Shown here: piece after piece, positions 8,515 through 17,139 of the stretch
How positions within the stretch are numbered: position 1 is the stretch's first letter
How the letters are laid out: every line of letters starts with the position of its first letter
DNA from: an uncultured Burkholderiales bacterium
GTDB lineage: Bacteria > Pseudomonadota > Gammaproteobacteria > Burkholderiales > Burkholderiaceae_C
Assembly (NCBI GenBank): GCA_903830725.1
Contig: CAIKVH010000086.1
Span: forward strand, 1 to 64,000
Direction: 5' to 3'
DNA: 64,000 bases
Made by a program: the position numbers and the translations under genes
Notes under the pieces: generated by a model
Seen by the model: the letters and a program-made list of their open reading frames with translations, nothing else
What the model was told of the DNA's origin: nothing
Databases searched by the model: none

Positions 8515-10170
8515 TTAGGTTGCGCCCTTTTGGGGATCATTCGGGCTGTTTGGACTAAGAGGTAAATTATTCATGATCAATCGCCATAAAGCGAGATCTG
8601 ATGCGGTAATTCGGTCCCTTGTCTGGGCAACCTCCTCAAACCGATTTCTATCCGTTAAAACGCTGAGCTCTTTGATCTCTGCTATCAAGCTCTTGTAGTG
8701 CTCAACCGCGTGCTCAGGAATCGCGGCAATTTTATGCAGCGGTAAAGCGGATATGTCGTCCATCATCTCTCGGTCTTTTTTGGCCCTCTCATACAAGCGG
8801 TTCAACTCCTCCTCGGACATGTGAAGTCGCTTTGCCTCCCGGTTTATGATATCTGCATCCTCGATGGATAATTTTCCTGCAGAGAGCATTTCATAGAGAC
8901 GGTTTAAGAGTTTTTCTCTATCAATTCGCAATTGATCACTAAATGCGGCGGACAAAAGAGCGGCTGGAATTGCAAATATTCCAATACCCATCAAAGCCAA
9001 AATAATCGTCATCGCCCGCCCCATGGGCGTAACCGGCGTTAAGTCACCATAACCCACAGATGCCAATGTAATCACAGCCCAGTAAATGGCTTGAGGAATA
9101 TTTTCAAATTTGTCGGGTTGAGCCTCATGTTCAAACAAATAACCCAAACTAGCGGTTAAGACAACCAGCAAAAGCATGATAAAACCAGACGCTGCCATAA
9201 AAGGCCATTCACGCGCGATAACCTTACCTAGTGTTGCTGTGGCCTCTGTGTAGCGGGTCAGTTTTAAGAGCCGCATCAAACGGAATACTCTTAAAAAACG
9301 CAGATCAAACAAGTGATGTAAAAATACTTCTAAGAAAAATGGCAATATCGCTAAAAAGTCGATGATTGAAGACGTGGTCTTTGCCAGCTTGAGCCTACCC
9401 CATACGGCGTGTTGGAAGCCGGGTTCCTCAACACATGTGTAAAGACGAAGAAAGTACTCAACAGTAAACACGCCCACAGCAACGGCGTCAAGTATCACGA
9501 ATTCAATATTTAAGATGTAATGGATGCCTTGGACAGATTCTAAGATTACGGCAATCACAGACACCACAACCCATAAAACGATGAACGAATCAAAGAGTTC
9601 GTGAAGCTTCCCACCGTATTCCGATGGGTAGATGATGGCATGCATCTTTTGGCGGAAGGTTCGCTCTCGGTTGGCGACTCTAAAGTCTTGAATTGCAGGA
9701 ATGATCACTCTGAAGAGTTTCAAAATCCTCAAAAGTCTAAGCGCTCTTAAGATCCTCAAATCTACAGCAATAAACGATTGCAGGTAAAAGGGAATGATGG
9801 CCAAGAAGTCTATGATCGCAAAGGGACTGAAGATGTATCTCAGTGTTGGAAACCGTTTGTCCTTAAACTCATGGTCTACGGGGGATAAATACAAACGAGT
9901 TAGATACTCCGCAGTGAACACCACGACGGAGACAATATCAAAGAGATGAAACCATATTTTGTTGGGCTCAAAAATAGCTGGAACATGCTCAAACAGCAGC
10001 GCAAACATGTTCCCAACAATTAGGAGTCCAATCCACTTATCAACGGATTCAAGGTGATTTCCTTCTATTTCTGGATCCAATAGCCACTTGTAGAGCCATT
10101 CTTTAAATGGCAAGCCTGATGGAATTTCAACCTTGTAATCGGAGCCACGGAGTTTTGGTTCTTCAGTCAT
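8515..10170 (-). CDS. voltage-gated potassium-channel-like protein with two voltage-sensor modules and one pore
   Basis: 551 residues. A first S1-S4 voltage-sensor module spans about residues 44-157, with an S4 carrying R139, R142, R145, R148, K151 and R154 at every third position. It has no pore of its own. A second complete module follows: S1-S4 at about 190-306 (R291, R294, R297, R300, K303, R306), S5, the pore filter SVGYGD at 371-376, and S6 at about 385-412. A charged, mostly helical cytosolic tail of about 135 residues ends the protein. The second half closely resembles the single-sensor channel at 41581-42750, including the FEH-AQPDKFE-IP turret before the pore helix. The ordinary bacterial Kv plan has one sensor per pore. 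Gating and ion selectivity are inferred from motifs. It lies 26 bp downstream of a membrane-anchored unknown and 3 bp before ureD on one strand. Confidence 0.9.
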   Translation of the reverse strand: MTEEPKLRGSDYKVEIPSGLPFKEWLYKWLLDPEIEGNHLESVDKWIGLLIVGNMFALLFEHVPAIFEPNKIWFHLFDIVSVVVFTAEYLTRLYLSPVDHEFKDKRFPTLRYIFSPFAIIDFLAIIPFYLQSFIAVDLRILRALRLLRILKLFRVIIPAIQDFRVANRERTFRQKMHAIIYPSEYGGKLHELFDSFIVLWVVVSVIAVILESVQGIHYILNIEFVILDAVAVGVFTVEYFLRLYTCVEEPGFQHAVWGRLKLAKTTSSIIDFLAILPFFLEVFLHHLFDLRFLRVFRLMRLLKLTRYTEATATLGKVIAREWPFMAASGFIMLLLVVLTASLGYLFEHEAQPDKFENIPQAIYWAVITLASVGYGDLTPVTPMGRAMTIILALMGIGIFAIPAALLSAAFSDQLRIDREKLLNRLYEMLSAGKLSIEDADIINREAKRLHMSEEELNRLYERAKKDREMMDDISALPLHKIAAIPEHAVEHYKSLIAEIKELSVLTDRNRFEEVAQTRDRITASDLALWRLIMNNLPLSPNSPNDPQKGAT

Positions 10171-10196
10171 TTTGGGTAAATCTTTTAAATTTAAAT

Positions 10197-10853
10197 TCAG
10201 AAGTCAAATTCTGCGATTTTGGTTGGATAGGCGCCCTTATCGCAGATCGTTACCCGAACATTTATTTTGTCAACGATTGAATCATTGTCAGCCAAGGAGC
10301 TAGTCACCGTTGGAACCGCAGATCCAAGGGGCGTGTTAATATTTTTCTCGAGCACAAAGCCCCCTGCAGTGGAGAAGTCTCCTGGATCGCATTTGGCGAC
10401 AAGCGACAAAGGCTCAAGCGTGAAAGCATTTTTTAAATTAGACAGGGGCCCGCCTTTTTGCGTAAGTGCTTTGAAACACGCTCCCCACGAACCGCTTTGG
10501 ATATCCCCAATGGTGATGGGTTCGTTTTCTAAACCTTCTTTTTTAGCAAGTATCTTCGCGGCTCTGATAAGGTCTTTTCTTTCTTTCTCAACTGCGGCGG
10601 CAACGCTAGGGCCACCCGCACATGCAGCCGGTTGAAAGCCCTCTTTAAAACGATCAGCACTTGCGTCTGACATCCACTTTACCCAGGCTTCACCGTTTTC
10701 TTTTGAGCTCTCAGTTTTCATGCCCTCTTCAAAGGCAAGACGACCAAGCATCGTGACTGATATGAGCACTCCAACGAGAAAGATAAGAAATAAGATATCG
10801 GCCCACGTAGGACCTAATTTCTTAGGGACAGAGGTTTCTGCATGATTTTCCAT
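10197..10853 (-). CDS. membrane-anchored protein of unknown function upstream of the channel gene
   Basis: 218 residues; I do not recognise the family. There is a short cytosolic N-terminus, one hydrophobic segment at about residues 17-37 (DILFLIFLVGVLISVTML), and a soluble domain that should be periplasmic, with four cysteines (78, 126, 155, 204) that could form two disulphides. It ends 26 bp before the double-sensor channel and is probably cotranscribed with it, so a role as a channel partner is possible but purely positional. The ATG is followed by a coherent anchor, which supports this start. Confidence 0.7.
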   Translation of the reverse strand: MENHAETSVPKKLGPTWADILFLIFLVGVLISVTMLGRLAFEEGMKTESSKENGEAWVKWMSDASADRFKEGFQPAACAGGPSVAAAVEKERKDLIRAAKILAKKEGLENEPITIGDIQSGSWGACFKALTQKGGPLSNLKNAFTLEPLSLVAKCDPGDFSTAGGFVLEKNINTPLGSAVPTVTSSLADNDSIVDKINVRVTICDKGAYPTKIAEFDF

Positions 10854-11075
10854 GGAATGAACGCTTCAGAGTTTTATTGAAATTGGTTTTTGAGTGAACA
10901 CAGAACATGTCAGTCAACCCAAAGATTTGAAATGAAAGAGTGACTGAAAGTATATTTTCAGTCAGGTGAAAACATTTAAATTCAAGGGATTTGAATGCTT
11001 GCCTAACTACAAAATATTCACAAAGCGTATTCTCTTACATTCGGGGGTGAATTTTGAATCCCCGGCATCGTAAAA

Positions 11076-11843
11076 CTAGTTGTTTTGGGAACCCCTATGC
11101 GCCCAGGCCGTTGTATGCAGCTCAATGTAATTAAAAAGTTCATACATGACCATGGCCATAGCGCCAACGACGACTAATCCACCGAAGGCGAGACCCATTT
11201 GCATGGCAGAGCCCGCGGAGATCAGAAGGTAACCAATCCCCTCGTTGGCGGCGGTCATCTCAGAAACTGTTGTTCCAACAAAGGCAAGGGTGATCGCGAC
11301 TTTGAGTGAGGCAAAGAAATAGGGCATGGAGCGGGGTAAGCCGACTTTGATGAGCACGTCCCACCTTTTAGCCCCCAAAACACGCAAAACGTCCTCAAGT
11401 TCTGGCTCTAAGGTGGCAAGTCCAGTAGCAATGTTGACCATGATTGGAAAAAAACTAATCAAAAATGAGGTCAAAATTGCCGGTCCAATTCCAATGCCAA
11501 ACCAGACCACCAGAATCGGAACGAATGCCGCTTTGGGAAGTGCATTGAAGGCGGTCATGAGCGGGTAAACCGCTGCGTATGCCAATCGGGAACTCCCAAT
11601 CACAAAACCAAGCAGTACCCCTACGATAATGGCTAGGCCAAAACCAGTCATAGTGACCCAGTAGGTGCGCCAAGCGTGAGCGGCAATAGTTGCTCTAAAT
11701 TCAATCAATTGATTCCAAATACGCAGAGGACTGGGAAATATAAATTCAGATACATTGAAGACTGAGCAAATAACTTGCCAAATCACAACACTTGTGATCA
11801 GTAAGATCCAAGGCGACCAACGTTCAATAGATTTTTGATGCAT
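11076..11843 (-). CDS. ABC transporter permease (SsuC/TauC/NitT type)
   Basis: Inner-membrane permease, 255 residues, about six transmembrane segments, with the BPD signature region VLRVLGAKRWDVLIKVGLPRSMPY. It is the last gene of a three-gene importer with the ATPase (5 bp upstream) and a binding protein. The family moves sulphonates, taurine, nitrate, pyrimidine precursors and other small nitrogen or sulphur compounds, so the substrate cannot be read from the sequence. The neighbourhood of purine catabolic genes and the sigma-54-like promoter argue for a nitrogen compound. A weak CGGGG/CCCCG hairpin follows at about 11042-11064 on the exit side; 10854-11075 is otherwise empty. Confidence 0.88.
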   Translation of the reverse strand: MHQKSIERWSPWILLITSVVIWQVICSVFNVSEFIFPSPLRIWNQLIEFRATIAAHAWRTYWVTMTGFGLAIIVGVLLGFVIGSSRLAYAAVYPLMTAFNALPKAAFVPILVVWFGIGIGPAILTSFLISFFPIMVNIATGLATLEPELEDVLRVLGAKRWDVLIKVGLPRSMPYFFASLKVAITLAFVGTTVSEMTAANEGIGYLLISAGSAMQMGLAFGGLVVVGAMAMVMYELFNYIELHTTAWAHRGSQNN

Positions 11844-11848
11844 AGATG

Positions 11849-12691
11849 TTATTGTGCAATGCTTGCAACGGATTGAGTTGCTTTATTTTGTTGACGAATT
11901 GCGCCTATATGGCCTCTGAGGTCGTGGACAATCTCGGTAAATTCTGGTGTGTAAGTGACCTCTAAATCCCTGGGCCTGGGTAAATTGATTTCACGTTTGA
12001 CCACAAAACGTCCAGGACTCTTGCTCATGACGTATACGGTATCGGCAAGAAACACCGATTCACGCAGATCGTGAGTTACTAAAATAACATTGAATTTTTG
12101 GGCACTCCAAAGATCGCGCAAAATGCACCAAAGCTCCTCGCGAGTGAATGCGTCTAAGGCGCCGAAGGGCTCATCTAATAGCAGCATCTTGGGTTCATGA
12201 ATAAGAGCCCTGCAGATACTGGCTCTTTGCTGCATTCCGCCGGACAGTTGCCATGGATACTGATCAGCGTAACCCTCAAGACCCACAGACTTAAGAAGTC
12301 CTAGAGCGCGCTGCACATATTCATCGCGCCTAGATTTGAACTGAGAACGGTGAGGTTCAACAATTTCAAGCGGGAGGAGCACATTCTCTAAGGTGCTGCG
12401 CCATGGGAGTAAGGAGGGGGCTTGAAATGCCATGCCACTAATCTTCAATGGTCCGTTGACAGGCTGCGAGTCCACCTGAATACTACCTCGTGTGGGCTTT
12501 CTCAATCCTGTGGTTAACTTCATGAAAGTGGATTTGCCGCACCCTGAGGGACCAACGATGGCAATAAACTCGCCTTGTTTAACCTGCAGGTTGATGTCTT
12601 CTACGGCATATTGATTCTTAGCCAATAACTCGTCGTTATAAGCCAACCAAACATTCTTAAAGTCAACGAAGTCACTGTTTACATTGGACAT
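11849..12691 (-). CDS. ABC transporter ATP-binding protein (SsuB/TauB type)
   Basis: Cytosolic ATPase of the same importer, 280 residues. Walker A GPSGCGKST, Q-loop FQAPSLLPWRSTLENVLLPLE, signature LSGGMQQRASICRAL, Walker B MLLLDEPFGALDA and H-loop VTHDLRESVFLAD are intact. The QAPSLLPWR and LRESVFLAD stretches are typical of the nitrate/sulphonate/taurine subfamily. It is 13 bp downstream of the binding-protein gene. Confidence 0.92.
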   Translation of the reverse strand: MSNVNSDFVDFKNVWLAYNDELLAKNQYAVEDINLQVKQGEFIAIVGPSGCGKSTFMKLTTGLRKPTRGSIQVDSQPVNGPLKISGMAFQAPSLLPWRSTLENVLLPLEIVEPHRSQFKSRRDEYVQRALGLLKSVGLEGYADQYPWQLSGGMQQRASICRALIHEPKMLLLDEPFGALDAFTREELWCILRDLWSAQKFNVILVTHDLRESVFLADTVYVMSKSPGRFVVKREINLPRPRDLEVTYTPEFTEIVHDLRGHIGAIRQQNKATQSVASIAQ

Positions 12692-12704
12692 GGCATTAAA
12701 CGCT

Positions 12705-13736
12705 TTATTTTATTTTAGGAAGAATGTCTAATTCTTTTTCAGAAGGTAAAAATGAGCCGTTCCAAGATGAGTCAACGCTTACGCGGTTTTTGGTATTGAA
12801 GGCATCTGAAACTTGTGAGGCCATAAGAGCCAATCTTGGGGCATTGACCTGGCCAAAACCTTCCTTGTGTGCATCAGAACTATTGATAACTGTATCAATA
12901 GCGAGTTTTAGACGGCGCGTCTCTAACTCCGTGTTGATAATGCCGTCTTTAGCCTTAACTGATTCTATGGCTTTGGAAGGGTCTGCAATGACGTCTTTAA
13001 CACCTTTTGTAAAAGCTTTTAAAAATGCTTTGACGGCTGCAGGATTTTCTTTTAAAAATTTAGGCGATGCAATGATCGCATTACCGTAGAGTTTCACACC
13101 AAAATCTTGATATTGCATAACAACGACATCCGAGGCGGGAACGCCTCTGGCTTCAATGTTAAGCAGTGAGGTGAAGGTGAACCCTGTAATAGCGTCTATA
13201 TCTCCTCTGACCAACATCGTCTCGCGAAGAGTTGGGTCCATTGCAGTCCAATTGACATTAGAGATGTTGTTGGCTTTTGCAAAAATGGGGAATGCGCGAC
13301 GACCCGCATCAAATACCGGGGCACCAAATTTTTTACCACTCAAATCTGCAGGTTTTTTAATCCCTGATTTTTTCAGGACCATCACTGAGGCTGGAGTATT
13401 GTTGTAGACCATCATGATGGCAATCGGTTTGTTCGGTGCATCGGGGTTGTTTGCATTGAACTCCATCAGGGCCGCCAAATCAGCAAAACCAAGATCGTAG
13501 GAGCCTGAGGCCACCCGAGTTACTGCTCCTCCAGAACCGTTTCCAGCGTCTACCGTTACGTCCAAGTTGGCATCCTTGAAGTAGCCCTTTGATTGAGGCA
13601 CTAGAAATAAGGCCGACGGTCCTTCAAAGCGCCAGTCCAACTGAAATTTAATAGGTACTGACTGCGCACTTGCAACACCCCAAACGAGGGCAAGCGAAGC
13701 AATTACAAGTGATTTATTGAATAGACGTCTAGACAT
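12705..13736 (-). CDS. ABC transporter substrate-binding protein (SsuA/NMT1-THI5 type)
   Basis: Periplasmic binding protein, 343 residues, with a signal peptide (MSRRLFNKSLVIASLALVWG..., cleavage near ASAQS). The fold is shown by IKFQLDWRFEGPSALFLVPQSKGYF and DLGFADLAALMEF, typical of NMT1/THI5-like proteins that bind nitrogen heterocycles or sulphonates. The start has AGGAG at 13746-13750. It is first in the importer operon behind a sigma-54-like promoter. Candidate ligands, by context only, are purine-derived ureides or pyrimidine-like rings. Confidence 0.9.
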   Translation of the reverse strand: MSRRLFNKSLVIASLALVWGVASAQSVPIKFQLDWRFEGPSALFLVPQSKGYFKDANLDVTVDAGNGSGGAVTRVASGSYDLGFADLAALMEFNANNPDAPNKPIAIMMVYNNTPASVMVLKKSGIKKPADLSGKKFGAPVFDAGRRAFPIFAKANNISNVNWTAMDPTLRETMLVRGDIDAITGFTFTSLLNIEARGVPASDVVVMQYQDFGVKLYGNAIIASPKFLKENPAAVKAFLKAFTKGVKDVIADPSKAIESVKAKDGIINTELETRRLKLAIDTVINSSDAHKEGFGQVNAPRLALMASQVSDAFNTKNRVSVDSSWNGSFLPSEKELDILPKIK

Positions 13737-13768
13737 TTGAGAATTCTCCTAAATAGATCCATTAGTTT

Positions 13769-13784
13769 AGCAACAAGGATGCCC
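13769..13784 (-). promoter_or_regulatory. putative sigma-54 promoter of the ABC importer operon
   Basis: Read on the minus strand the sequence is GGGCATC-CTTG-TTGCT. It matches TGGCACG-N4-TTGCW at 8 of 11 defined bases plus the final W, and has exact GG/GC spacing. The start of transcription would fall near 13758, giving a leader of about 20 nt that contains the AGGAG ribosome binding site of the gene starting at 13736. Confidence 0.6.
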
Positions 13785-13810
13785 ATTTATAGGTGAGTTT
13801 ATCCCTCAAA

Positions 13811-13926
13811 TTGGTGCGTTTTATGGATTTTTAAGCTCGAAATGCACCAACAGCAATAAAAGAAGTTTTGAAAATGACACTTTACCGCTCGGTGCATCGA
13901 TGTATGTGAATTTGGACGCACCAATT
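13811..13926. promoter_or_regulatory. cluster of GGTGC/GCACC half-sites upstream of the ABC importer
   Basis: Four half-sites lie within 116 bp: TTGGTGCG (13811-13818), TGCACCAACA (13843-13852), CGGTGCATC (13890-13898) and CGCACCAATT (13917-13926). The first and last form a 10-bp inverted repeat. TGCACCAACA equals the left half and spacer of a classical NtrC site. They lie 30-140 bp upstream of the sigma-54 element. Individual right halves are degenerate. Confidence 0.45.
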
Positions 13927-14001
13927 AAGGCAAAGAAGATTTGCACCCTGTTTGTTCCTTAATTAATGATCGCCCCCCGGATTGCGGGCTCTATCAGGAG
14001 G

Positions 14002-15276
14002 TCACATTCTGGTGTTTTGGGGGCTTAGCAAATCTGCAAGTGTTCGTGCAACAATTTTCGTAGCGGCGCGCAAGTCGTCCAAATTTAATCTTTCATCTGC
14101 CCGCTTTGCATGAGACTCCAAAACGGTCCTGGGCCCTGCGCCGTAAATTACCCCTGGTATGCCGTGCTCTGCATATAACCGCACATCTGTATAAAGTGGG
14201 GTACCCAGCGCTGGAATGTCTTCATGAAGAATTGTTTTTGCGTGTTTTTGGATCGCGTTAACCAAGGGAGCATTTCCTGCAAGAGGGCGCATGCTGCGGG
14301 CTAGCAAAATACGTTTGATATCTACTCGAATATGTTTGTCGGCATTCAAGGGACGGTTGTATGCGTCAACAGTTTGCGTAATGAGCATTCTCAAAGATTC
14401 TTCAACTTCGCTTGGATCTTCCTCGGGGATCATTCTTCTATCAAGTTTAAAAACAACTTTTCCGGGTATAACATTTGTATTGGTCCCGGCATCGATTTTT
14501 CCAATGTTAAGGTAAGGATGCGTTATGCCTTCGACAGAGGATGTGATATTTTTATACAAAATATTTTGTTCATAGAGTTTTTGCAACACCGGAAGAGTGC
14601 CCTGCAATGCGTCAACCCCCGAGTCTGGAATGGCTGCATGTGCCATTTGACCGTGCACCGTAACCTCAAGTTGCAGGCAACCATTATGGGCCGTAATCAC
14701 TTGATAGCTAAACCCTGCTGCGATCATAAGATCTGGATGCGTTAGGTTGTTGGTTAGCAACCATCCTGGACCGAGTTCTCCTCCAAACTCTTCATCATAG
14801 GTAAAGTGGAGTTCAATATTCCCTTGTAGCTTGGTCTGCAAAGATTCTAGGGCTCTGACAGCAAACGTGAAAGTTGAAAAATCACATTTACTGACTGCCG
14901 TTGCACGTCCGTACATAAAACCATCAACAATTTCTGCCCCGTAGGGGTCGTGTGTCCAACCTTCACCTGGTGGAACCACATCACCGTGCGCGTTGAGCGC
15001 AATTGTGGGTCCCTCCCCGTACTCGCGTCTTACGATCAAATTGGTGATGGACTCCATACCCGCACTTTGAACAACGTCTTTGGGGATCGGTATTTGCTTG
15101 GCTTTCATTCCGAATTGTTCAAGTAATTGAGCTGTTCTTTGAGCGTGAGGTGCGTTATTTCCGGGCGGTGTGTCGGTGGGCGTTTTGACAAGCTCACTTA
15201 GGAACGAAATCTGTTCATCAAAGTGCGCGTCAATCCAGTGGTCTAGTTGTTCGTATTGTGCGGTTGAGAAAGTCAT
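14002..15276 (-). CDS. M20 family metallohydrolase (ArgE/DapE-like)
   Basis: Probable zinc-dependent amidohydrolase or deacylase, 424 residues. Metal and catalytic features include NAHGDVVPPGEGW (His/Asp), TYDEEFGGELG (catalytic Glu pair) and, near the C-terminus, GAGPRTVLESHAKRADE (His ligand); a dimerisation insert follows GQMAHAAIPDSGVDA. The aspartate normally in a GRGASDMKGG-like turn is here in GRATAVSKCDFS. It is third in a minus-strand run puuE, uraD-allC, M20, with 74 bp after the fusion gene. Role in purine or ureide breakdown is inferred only from position. Ureidoglycolate- or carbamoyl-type substrates are possible. Confidence 0.85.
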   Translation of the reverse strand: MTFSTAQYEQLDHWIDAHFDEQISFLSELVKTPTDTPPGNNAPHAQRTAQLLEQFGMKAKQIPIPKDVVQSAGMESITNLIVRREYGEGPTIALNAHGDVVPPGEGWTHDPYGAEIVDGFMYGRATAVSKCDFSTFTFAVRALESLQTKLQGNIELHFTYDEEFGGELGPGWLLTNNLTHPDLMIAAGFSYQVITAHNGCLQLEVTVHGQMAHAAIPDSGVDALQGTLPVLQKLYEQNILYKNITSSVEGITHPYLNIGKIDAGTNTNVIPGKVVFKLDRRMIPEEDPSEVEESLRMLITQTVDAYNRPLNADKHIRVDIKRILLARSMRPLAGNAPLVNAIQKHAKTILHEDIPALGTPLYTDVRLYAEHGIPGVIYGAGPRTVLESHAKRADERLNLDDLRAATKIVARTLADLLSPQNTRM

Positions 15277-15350
15277 ATGCGGATTGGGGTAAGTAAAAAA
15301 GGGGTATTGGTATTGTTAGCCGAAAGTAGGGAAGGCCACCTAACTTTGAA

Positions 15351-17123
15351 TCAAACGCAGGAACTTAAGATTAAGTTCATGAAAGCTTCAACGCATAACT
15401 GCATATCATCACTCGTTGTACTCTCAAGTGCGTTATGACTAATGCCGGAGTTCTCGCCTCGAACAAAGAGCATGGCTTGGGGCAAAATCTCATGAATTTT
15501 CATTGCATCGTGACCCGCCCCGCTAGGCATCGTGTGAACCTTCAGACCCAGAGCGGTAACTGCTGTTTCCCAGTATCCTTGCCAATCAGGATGACTTGGG
15601 GCAGCGCTCACCCGGAGCGTCTCTTGAATGGAGTAACGCACGCCACGTTTATTACATATATTTTCTAATTGCTCCAAAATATCTTGAACCAATCGATCTT
15701 TTTGGCCATTTAGTGGCGCCCTGATATCTAAAGAGAATTTAACTTTACCGGGTATGACATTTATGGATCCATTAGGCACTTGCATTTGTCCAATCGTAGC
15801 AACGCAGTGCTCCTCACTAGATGCACGTTTTTCCATAAAAAGCGCAAGCTCACTTGCCGAACATAAAGCGTCGTGTCTTCTGTCCATTGGAGTCGTGCCC
15901 GCGTGAGCAGGAGTCCCAGTTATCTCAACCAAGTAGCGGGAACTGCCGTTGATGGAGGAAACTACACCTAGGGGCATGCCCAGTTCGTTGAGCACTGGAC
16001 CTTGTTCGATGTGAACCTCTACAAAGCCGATGTATTGCTTGGGATCTCTTTTGATGGAGGCAATACCTGAGATATCAAGGTTGGCGCTTTTCATCGCATC
16101 TAACATCGTAATGCCGTCATTGTCCGACTGAGTTAACCAATCTGGGTTAAACCCACCTAGCAGTGCAGCAGATCCTAAGAATGTTGCGGGGTAGCGTTGT
16201 CCTTCTTCCTCTGCAAATGCGATAACCTCGATGCCGTGCTTTAGCCGCGTGCCCGAGCGAGAGAGTTCGCGCACACACATGATGGGGGTAAAGATTCCCA
16301 AACGCCCATCATATTTGCCCCCGTTACGAACTGTGTCGTAGTGGCTCCCCGTCATGAGAAACATCCCATTTGAATCTGAATTGCGACCTAAGTAGCGACC
16401 AACTACATTGCCGACTGCGTCGATGTGGACTGAATCAAAACCAGAGTTGTTCATCAACTGTTTGATGTCCCTTGCACAGGCTATGTGAGCCTGAGTCAAG
16501 TAAGTCACCGTGAGTTGGTCGTTTTCCTTAAACCCTGGGTCACTGTGCGCTGCTAATGCTTCGTGCCAATCCCATAGCTCATTGCCCAGGGTGGGCGTGT
16601 AGTTGAATTTATCATTGATGCGAATTTCTGCAATTCGGTTGACTTGGCGTAAACACTCCTCCAATTCAAATTGAGTAGTTCCGCGCACCCGTCTCTCAAA
16701 AGTCGCGATGATTTGTTTTCTCGTTAACCCTGTCCCCCTTGGGCCGCGAACTGCAAGTATGAAAGGCCATCCAAACCGCTCTTTGTATTCAGCATTAAGT
16801 TTGTGAATGAGCGCAAACTCCTCCTCAGAACAATGAGTCAGTCCGGATTGTGTTTGCTCATTTTTTGATTCTGAAGTTAATGCGTTGTTGATCATCGCTT
16901 TGCCAGCCAACTCGGGGTGCGCCCTTAGTAGAGTTAGCTTTTGTTCTTGACTCGATTTGGAGATCACCTCAGTCATTGCAAACTTTAACGCAACCAGCGA
17001 TATGAAAGGCCTTTGACTGAGAGCCTCTTTAGCAATCCAATCAGAGTGCTCATAGATGCCGCTGAGCATAGCTTGCGCGTCCGCTTCGCTAGCTTGATTC
17101 AAATCAGTTAGATGCAGAGTCAT
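15351..17123 (-). CDS. fused OHCU decarboxylase (UraD) and allantoate amidohydrolase (AllC)
   Basis: 590 residues with two enzymes. Residues about 1-165 are OHCU decarboxylase, making S-allantoin (LRAHPELAGKA, ERFGWPFILAVRG). Residues about 180-590 are an M20 allantoate amidohydrolase, with metal sites GSHYDTVRNGGKYDGR, EEEGQRYPATFLGS, VHIEQGP and SGAGHDAMKIHE, and dimerisation motif HAGTTPMDRRHDA. AllC releases ammonia and CO2 from allantoate to give ureidoglycine or ureidoglycolate. Allantoinase (PuuE), the step between, is encoded 16 bp upstream. There is no frameshift: one continuous frame joins the domains. Such fusions occur in Burkholderiales. Confidence 0.92.
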   Translation of the reverse strand: MTLHLTDLNQASEADAQAMLSGIYEHSDWIAKEALSQRPFISLVALKFAMTEVISKSSQEQKLTLLRAHPELAGKAMINNALTSESKNEQTQSGLTHCSEEEFALIHKLNAEYKERFGWPFILAVRGPRGTGLTRKQIIATFERRVRGTTQFELEECLRQVNRIAEIRINDKFNYTPTLGNELWDWHEALAAHSDPGFKENDQLTVTYLTQAHIACARDIKQLMNNSGFDSVHIDAVGNVVGRYLGRNSDSNGMFLMTGSHYDTVRNGGKYDGRLGIFTPIMCVRELSRSGTRLKHGIEVIAFAEEEGQRYPATFLGSAALLGGFNPDWLTQSDNDGITMLDAMKSANLDISGIASIKRDPKQYIGFVEVHIEQGPVLNELGMPLGVVSSINGSSRYLVEITGTPAHAGTTPMDRRHDALCSASELALFMEKRASSEEHCVATIGQMQVPNGSINVIPGKVKFSLDIRAPLNGQKDRLVQDILEQLENICNKRGVRYSIQETLRVSAAPSHPDWQGYWETAVTALGLKVHTMPSGAGHDAMKIHEILPQAMLFVRGENSGISHNALESTTSDDMQLCVEAFMNLILSSCV

Positions 17124-17139
17124 TTTTTAATTAACAAAT

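Noticed and set aside
11042-11064. CGGGG/CCCCG hairpin after the ABC permease
   Set aside because: Five-bp stem, long loop, no T-run; too weak to list as a terminator.
14556-14569. ACAAAATATTTTGT palindrome
   Set aside because: Inside the M20 coding sequence, no promoter context; likely codon coincidence.
14332-14745. 137-residue open frame on the plus strand
   Set aside because: Antisense to the well-supported M20 gene, with no family features.
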